Shown here piece after piece: positions 5,848-9,381 of a stretch of 9,381 nucleotides of DNA. Below the pieces are notes generated by a model that was given only the letters and a program-made list of their open reading frames with translations, was not told where the DNA came from and did no database searches. Position numbers and translations under genes: made by a program. The DNA is taken from assembly GCA_017307315.1 (NCBI GenBank), contig JAFKFF010000308.1:4974-14354 (forward strand). Reading direction: 5' to 3'. How positions within the stretch are numbered: the first letter of the stretch is position 1; the number at the start of each line of letters is the position of its first letter. The DNA is from Alphaproteobacteria bacterium. Its GTDB lineage: Bacteria > Pseudomonadota > Alphaproteobacteria > Micropepsales > Micropepsaceae.

Positions 5848-6738
5848 TCAGACCAGACCGCAGCCTTTCATCGCGGCCTTGACCTGGGCGCGCCCGGCCT
5901 CGGTCAGGTCCGTGAGCGGCAGGCGGACTTCGGGGGTGCAATGTCCCAGGAGCGAAGCGCCGAACTTGGCGCCCGCGGGCGAGGGTTCGCAGAACATGGC
6001 ATCGTGCAGCGGCATCAGCTTGTCATGCAACTCGCGGGCACGATCGAAATTGCCCTTGAGACAGGCATCCTGGAATTCGGCGCAAAGCTTGGGCGCCACA
6101 TTCGCGGTCACGGAGATGCAGCCATGGCCGCCATGGGCCATGTATCCCAGCGCCGTCCCGTCCTCGCCGGAAATCAGCCGCCAGCCCTTCTTGCAGGCGT
6201 TGCGCTCGCGGGTGGGGCGCATCAGGTTGGCGGTGGCGTCCTTGACCCCGATGATGGCGGGGATTTCCGACAGGCGCGCGATCGTATCGACGCTGATCTC
6301 GACGATGGCGCGGCCCGGGATGTTGTAGAGGAGAATGGGAATGTCCACCGCTTCGGCCAGGGCCTTGAAATGGCGGTATTGGCCTTCCTGCGACGGCTTG
6401 TTGTAATAGCCGGTCACCGACAGAACCGCGTCCGCGCCCACATCCTTCGCGTGGCGGTGAAGCGAGATCGCTTCCTCGGTGGAATTGGACCCCGCGCCCG
6501 CAATCACCGGCACCCGGCCCGCCGCCTCTTCCACGCAGATCTGGATCACCCGGATATGCTCTTCGTGGCTCAGGGTCGGCGATTCGCCCGTGGTGCCGCA
6601 GGGAACCAGGCCCTGGCTCCCCTGCTCGATCTGCCAGGAGACGAATTTGCGGAACGCCGCCTCGTCAACCTTGCCATTCTTCATCGGCGTGATCAGTGCG
6701 GGAATGGAGCCTTTGATGCGTTCGCGCATGCTGGTCAT
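5848..6738 (-). CDS. dapA: 4-hydroxy-tetrahydrodipicolinate synthase
   Basis: DapA condenses pyruvate with aspartate semialdehyde, the first step dedicated to diaminopimelate and lysine. The 296-residue product has the whole active site: [11 protein letters not shown] with Thr49/Thr50, Tyr112 (GYYNKP), Tyr138 and Arg143 (LLYNIPGR) and the Schiff-base lysine Lys166 (GVKDAT). These match E. coli positions with an offset of about five. The frame extends to a TTG at 6768; I prefer the ATG at 6738, which gives the usual length; an ATG at 6729 is also possible. A weak -10-like CATAAT lies at 6789-6784 on the minus strand, which would leave a leader of about 40 bases. smpB follows by 13 bp. The start region is divergent from the lytic transglycosylase gene, 108 bp away, a familiar alphaproteobacterial arrangement. 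Confidence 0.97.
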   Translation of the reverse strand: MTSMRERIKGSIPALITPMKNGKVDEAAFRKFVSWQIEQGSQGLVPCGTTGESPTLSHEEHIRVIQICVEEAAGRVPVIAGAGSNSTEEAISLHRHAKDVGADAVLSVTGYYNKPSQEGQYRHFKALAEAVDIPILLYNIPGRAIVEISVDTIARLSEIPAIIGVKDATANLMRPTRERNACKKGWRLISGEDGTALGYMAHGGHGCISVTANVAPKLCAEFQDACLKGNFDRARELHDKLMPLHDAMFCEPSPAGAKFGASLLGHCTPEVRLPLTDLTEAGRAQVKAAMKGCGLV

Positions 6739-6846
6739 GGTTTCGGTTCCGTCTGCTGGCCGTCTCAAATCGGCCCATTTTCCATTATGGCCTTGAGCCG
6801 CCGCATCCGTCTAAGCTGAAGTTGCGGATTCAACAAGCGCGCGGTC

Positions 6847-8928
6847 ATGGGTTGGAAGCATATCGGGTTCACCGCTTTGGCACTGCTCGCCGGCGGTATG
6901 GTCGCGAGCCGCGGCCAGGCGCCCGCCGCTTCAGGCGGGGATACGCCCGCTCGGCCCGGCGCCCTTCATGTCCTTTCCGCCGCCGACCATGACCTCTTCA
7001 CCCGCGCTTTCGCGGCAGCCGCCAAGTCCGATTGGGCTACCGCCATCAGCTTGGGCAACCAGGGACAGGACACGACGGCGCGCCAGTTGCTGCAATGGCG
7101 CTATGCGCTGGACCGCAACAGCGGCGCCAACTTCGCCGACATCGACGCGGCGCTGAAAATGGCCGCCGACTGGCCCCTGCGCGGCACTCTTCTCGCCCGC
7201 GCGGAAACCGCCATGCCATTGGACATGCCGTCCGCCGATATCGTCCGATGGTTCGGCAGCCGCGCACCAGCGTCGCCGATCGGCCGCGTGCGTTTGGGCG
7301 AGGCGCTGGTCGCCACGGGCGAAACCAGCCGGGGCGGCGCACTGATCCGCCAGGGTTGGAGCGAAGGCAGCTTCGATGAGGCGACGGAGACGGCCATTCT
7401 CGCCCGAGACGCAGCCCATCTGACGCCGGATTCTCAGCGTGTGCGGCTGGACGGCCTGTTGTGGCGCGGCGAATTCACCGCCGCGCGCCGTCAGATCGGC
7501 CGCGTCGACCGCCGGAGCGCCGAGCTGGGCCAAGCCCGCGTCGCCCTCGCCTCCGGGCTCGCCAAAGCGAAAAAGGCGCTCGCCAAAGTGTCGGGCTCCT
7601 CCGACCCGGCCCTGCTCTACGATTGGTCCCGGGCCTTGCGGATCGCGAACAAGGACAGCGATGCGCACGTCATGCTGCTGCGCATCGATCCCACCATCCT
7701 GGCGCGGGATCATACCCAGCGCTGGTGGAACGAGGTGGCGAGCCAGGCGCGCGACGCCTTGGCCGACGGCAAGCCCGGCCTGGCGCTGAAACTGGTGAAC
7801 CATGCCGCGCTGCCGGTCGGCGACCAATATGCCGACCAGCAATTCCTGGCGGGCTTCATTTCCTTGCGCCTCCTTAAGGACCCCGCCGGCGCGCTGGTCT
7901 ATTTTCAACACCTCGGAGCCAATGTCTCGCGGCCGATCAGCAAGGCGCGAGCGGAATATTGGCAAGGCCGCGCCTATGAGGCGTCCGGCGATCCGGCCGC
8001 CGCCTACGATCATTACCGGCTGGCAGCGGTCTATTCCGACACGTTCTACGGCCAGCTCGCCATCGCGCGCACCGAAGTCGAACCCATTCTCCATCTGGCC
8101 GACACCATGGTCGAGCCGGTGCCAAAGGCCCGGATCGAAAACGGCGCCCTGATGCCCCAGATCCGGGTCCTGGCCGAACTGGACCTGAACGACGATCTGC
8201 GCCTCTTTGCCACCCGGGAGGCTTCGGGGCACACCTCTCCCGCCTATCTGAAGCAATTCCTGGCGACCTTGCGGGATTGGGGGTATCCGCAGATTGCGGT
8301 TCGCCTCGCCAAAACCTCGAGCTATTCCGGCGTGCCGCGGCTGGAATTCAGCTACCCTGTCCTTGCGCTTCCCTCGTTCGCGGGCTCCGGAACGCCGCCC
8401 CAGCCCGCATTGGTGCATGCCGTGATCCGGCAGGAAACCGAATTCAATGCGGAGGCAATTTCCAGCGCCGGCGCGCGCGGCCTGATGCAGGTCATGCTGG
8501 CGGCCGCCAAGACATCCGCCCGCCTGGGAAATTTGCACTACCGGCCCAACGACCTACTGACCGACGTGACCTACAATATGCAGCGCGGCATGATCGAGCT
8601 GGCGCGACACTATGGCAGTTGGGACAATTCGATTGTCCTGACGGCTGCCGCCTACAATGCGGGACCCGGCAATGTGCGCAAATGGGTCGCAACCTATGGC
8701 GATCCCAGTTCGGGCAAGGTGGACGCGATCGACTGGATCGAACAGATTCCCTTTGGCGAAACCCGCAACTATGTCCAGCGCATCCTGGAAAATCTGGAAG
8801 TCTACAGAAACCGTCTCGCCGGCACGGACCAGCCGCTCTCGATCCTCCGCGATCTATACGGGCCCGCGCCAGCACCGGCCGTAGCGGTCCTGGCGCCTCC
8901 CGCCAAGATCCGCGAGCGGGGAAATTGA
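6847..8928 (+). CDS. Periplasmic soluble lytic murein transglycosylase (Slt70-like)
   Basis: Lytic transglycosylases cleave the MurNAc-GlcNAc bond of peptidoglycan to form anhydro-muropeptides. The 693-residue product starts with a probable signal peptide: Lys4, a hydrophobic run of about residues 6-20, then a polar Ala/Pro-rich linker; the exact cleavage site is unclear. Residues about 45-490 are Ala/Leu-rich helices like the superhelical ring of Slt70, with a stretch reminiscent of its linker (AEYWQGRAYEASGDPAAAYDHYRLAA). The catalytic SLT domain runs from about 515 to 650: Glu530 in IRQETEFN is the expected catalytic acid, followed by GLMQ (545-548), where the usual MP after it is ML, and AAYNAGPGNVRKW (Tyr603). 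A Pro/Ala tail ends the protein. The ATG at 6847 has no clear ribosome-binding site but gives the signal peptide. It is divergent from dapA and convergent with the Sel1 gene, ten bases away. Confidence 0.95.
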   Translation: MGWKHIGFTALALLAGGMVASRGQAPAASGGDTPARPGALHVLSAADHDLFTRAFAAAAKSDWATAISLGNQGQDTTARQLLQWRYALDRNSGANFADIDAALKMAADWPLRGTLLARAETAMPLDMPSADIVRWFGSRAPASPIGRVRLGEALVATGETSRGGALIRQGWSEGSFDEATETAILARDAAHLTPDSQRVRLDGLLWRGEFTAARRQIGRVDRRSAELGQARVALASGLAKAKKALAKVSGSSDPALLYDWSRALRIANKDSDAHVMLLRIDPTILARDHTQRWWNEVASQARDALADGKPGLALKLVNHAALPVGDQYADQQFLAGFISLRLLKDPAGALVYFQHLGANVSRPISKARAEYWQGRAYEASGDPAAAYDHYRLAAVYSDTFYGQLAIARTEVEPILHLADTMVEPVPKARIENGALMPQIRVLAELDLNDDLRLFATREASGHTSPAYLKQFLATLRDWGYPQIAVRLAKTSSYSGVPRLEFSYPVLALPSFAGSGTPPQPALVHAVIRQETEFNAEAISSAGARGLMQVMLAAAKTSARLGNLHYRPNDLLTDVTYNMQRGMIELARHYGSWDNSIVLTAAAYNAGPGNVRKWVATYGDPSSGKVDAIDWIEQIPFGETRNYVQRILENLEVYRNRLAGTDQPLSILRDLYGPAPAPAVAVLAPPAKIRERGN

Positions 8929-8938
8929 TCGCGCGGCC

Positions 8939-9211
8939 CTAGCGGAAAAAGGACAGCCATTCCCGCGCGAGCTTTTGCGCCTGGGCGATCTGGCCGGCGT
9001 TCATCTCCCCGGCGATCTGATTGCGCCAGCTTTTCGCCTCGTCGCTTCCCCGCATGGCGGCGAGGTTGAACCATTTGTGCGCGGCGACATAATCCTGGGC
9101 CACGCCCTGGCCCGTCGAGTAGGCCAAACCCAAATTGTAAAGCGCCTCCGCGCGCCCGACTTTGGCGTCGCGCTCATACTGCGCCAAGCTGTCAACATCG
9201 ATGCATGCCAC
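8939..9211 (-). CDS. Small Sel1-repeat protein
   Basis: A 90-residue product with one clear Sel1-like repeat, AEALYNLGLAYSTGQGVAQDYVAAHKWFNLAAMRG, and a second, degenerate helical part ending AQKLAREWLSFF. Sel1 repeats are helix-turn-helix solenoids used for protein contacts; the partner is unknown. There is no signal peptide, so it is probably cytoplasmic. The start is uncertain: GTG at 9211 has a strong GGAGGGG just upstream and gives the short VAC-type beginning I recall from similar alphaproteobacterial proteins. An ATG at 9226 and a GTG at 9250 are also in frame. Its stop is ten bases from that of the lytic transglycosylase, with which it converges. I see no hairpin terminator between them. 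Confidence 0.85.
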   Translation of the reverse strand: MACIDVDSLAQYERDAKVGRAEALYNLGLAYSTGQGVAQDYVAAHKWFNLAAMRGSDEAKSWRNQIAGEMNAGQIAQAQKLAREWLSFFR

Positions 9212-9337
9212 GACACGCCCCTCCATGCCCCAAACGCTCTCGGTCGGCACATGGTGAAGACGAAGAAACTAATACGCAGTAAATGACCGTTAGCCCTAAT
9301 TCCTAATGGGCATTAAGTATCCTCACCCGCCTACCAC

Positions 9338-9351
9338 GGCCGCAAGCGGCC
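9338..9351. repeat. Short GC hairpin in the right-hand non-coding edge
   Basis: GGCCGC-AA-GCGGCC is a perfect 6-bp-arm palindrome within 9212-9381, a 170-bp stretch where I recognise no gene. The stretch also has an AT-richer part (about 9260-9320) that may hold the Sel1 gene's promoter, though no convincing -35/-10 pair was found. A short open frame from ATG at 9306 runs to the window edge, but with no ribosome-binding site or recognisable product. Confidence 0.3.
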
Positions 9352-9381
9352 TGGCAGCCATCTTCCCCCGCCAACGGTTTC

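Noticed and set aside
5785..6819. A 344-codon open frame on the plus strand
   Set aside because: It lies antisense to dapA, whose active site is fully recognisable; the product is His/Gly/Arg-rich without a recognisable domain.
6931..8538. A 535-codon open frame on the minus strand
   Set aside because: It is antisense to the lytic transglycosylase. Its length is explained by GC-rich codon bias, and no domain is visible.
9306..9380. Start of a further plus-strand gene at the right edge
   Set aside because: Twenty-five codons are open to the edge, but there is no ribosome-binding site and no recognisable protein, so it is not called.

Overview
The window is a dense, GC-rich stretch of bacterial chromosome made almost entirely of housekeeping genes. 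It is most likely from an alphaproteobacterium. The signs are a MucR/Ros-type regulator, a small protein resembling the alphaproteobacterial DUF6898 family, the neighbourhood dapA-smpB / uracil-DNA glycosylase / NYN protein / folK-rpoZ, and a Slt-type lytic transglycosylase divergent from dapA. I cannot assign an order or genus from sequence alone. I see no phage, plasmid, CRISPR, tRNA or rRNA gene.

Layout. Positions 1-2092 hold a minus-strand cluster, glyA > nrdR > ribH. It covers one-carbon metabolism, the ribonucleotide-reductase repressor and riboflavin synthesis, and ribH runs off the left edge. Divergent from glyA is a MucR-family regulator (2347-2763); the gap between them carries a perfect 11-bp-arm inverted repeat that is a good operator candidate. 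The regulator converges on a small DUF6898-like gene with overlapping stop codons. Positions 2949-3139 contain a short palindromic repeat element, one complete and one truncated copy, placed directly after the rpoZ stop codon. rpoZ (RNA polymerase omega) and folK (folate synthesis) follow on the minus strand. A divergent plus-strand pair, an NYN-domain nuclease-like gene and a family-5 uracil-DNA glycosylase, starts only 13 bp from folK. The glycosylase tail overlaps the end of smpB (trans-translation), which sits in an operon behind dapA (lysine and diaminopimelate synthesis). Divergent from dapA is a periplasmic soluble lytic transglycosylase (6847-8928). A small Sel1-repeat gene (8939-9211, minus) and about 170 bp without a recognisable gene close the window.

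How the genes relate. dapA feeds the diaminopimelate used in peptidoglycan, which the divergent transglycosylase cleaves. glyA supplies one-carbon units on tetrahydrofolate, and folK acts in making that folate. nrdR controls deoxynucleotide supply. The rest is shared conserved neighbourhood rather than a dedicated system.

I found no convincing undescribed multi-gene system. The points most worth a second look are the MucR protein that has lost nearly all of its zinc ligands, the palindrome upstream of it, the repeat element at a likely synteny break after rpoZ, and the folK/NYN divergent starts whose ribosome-binding sites share one 13-bp spacer.
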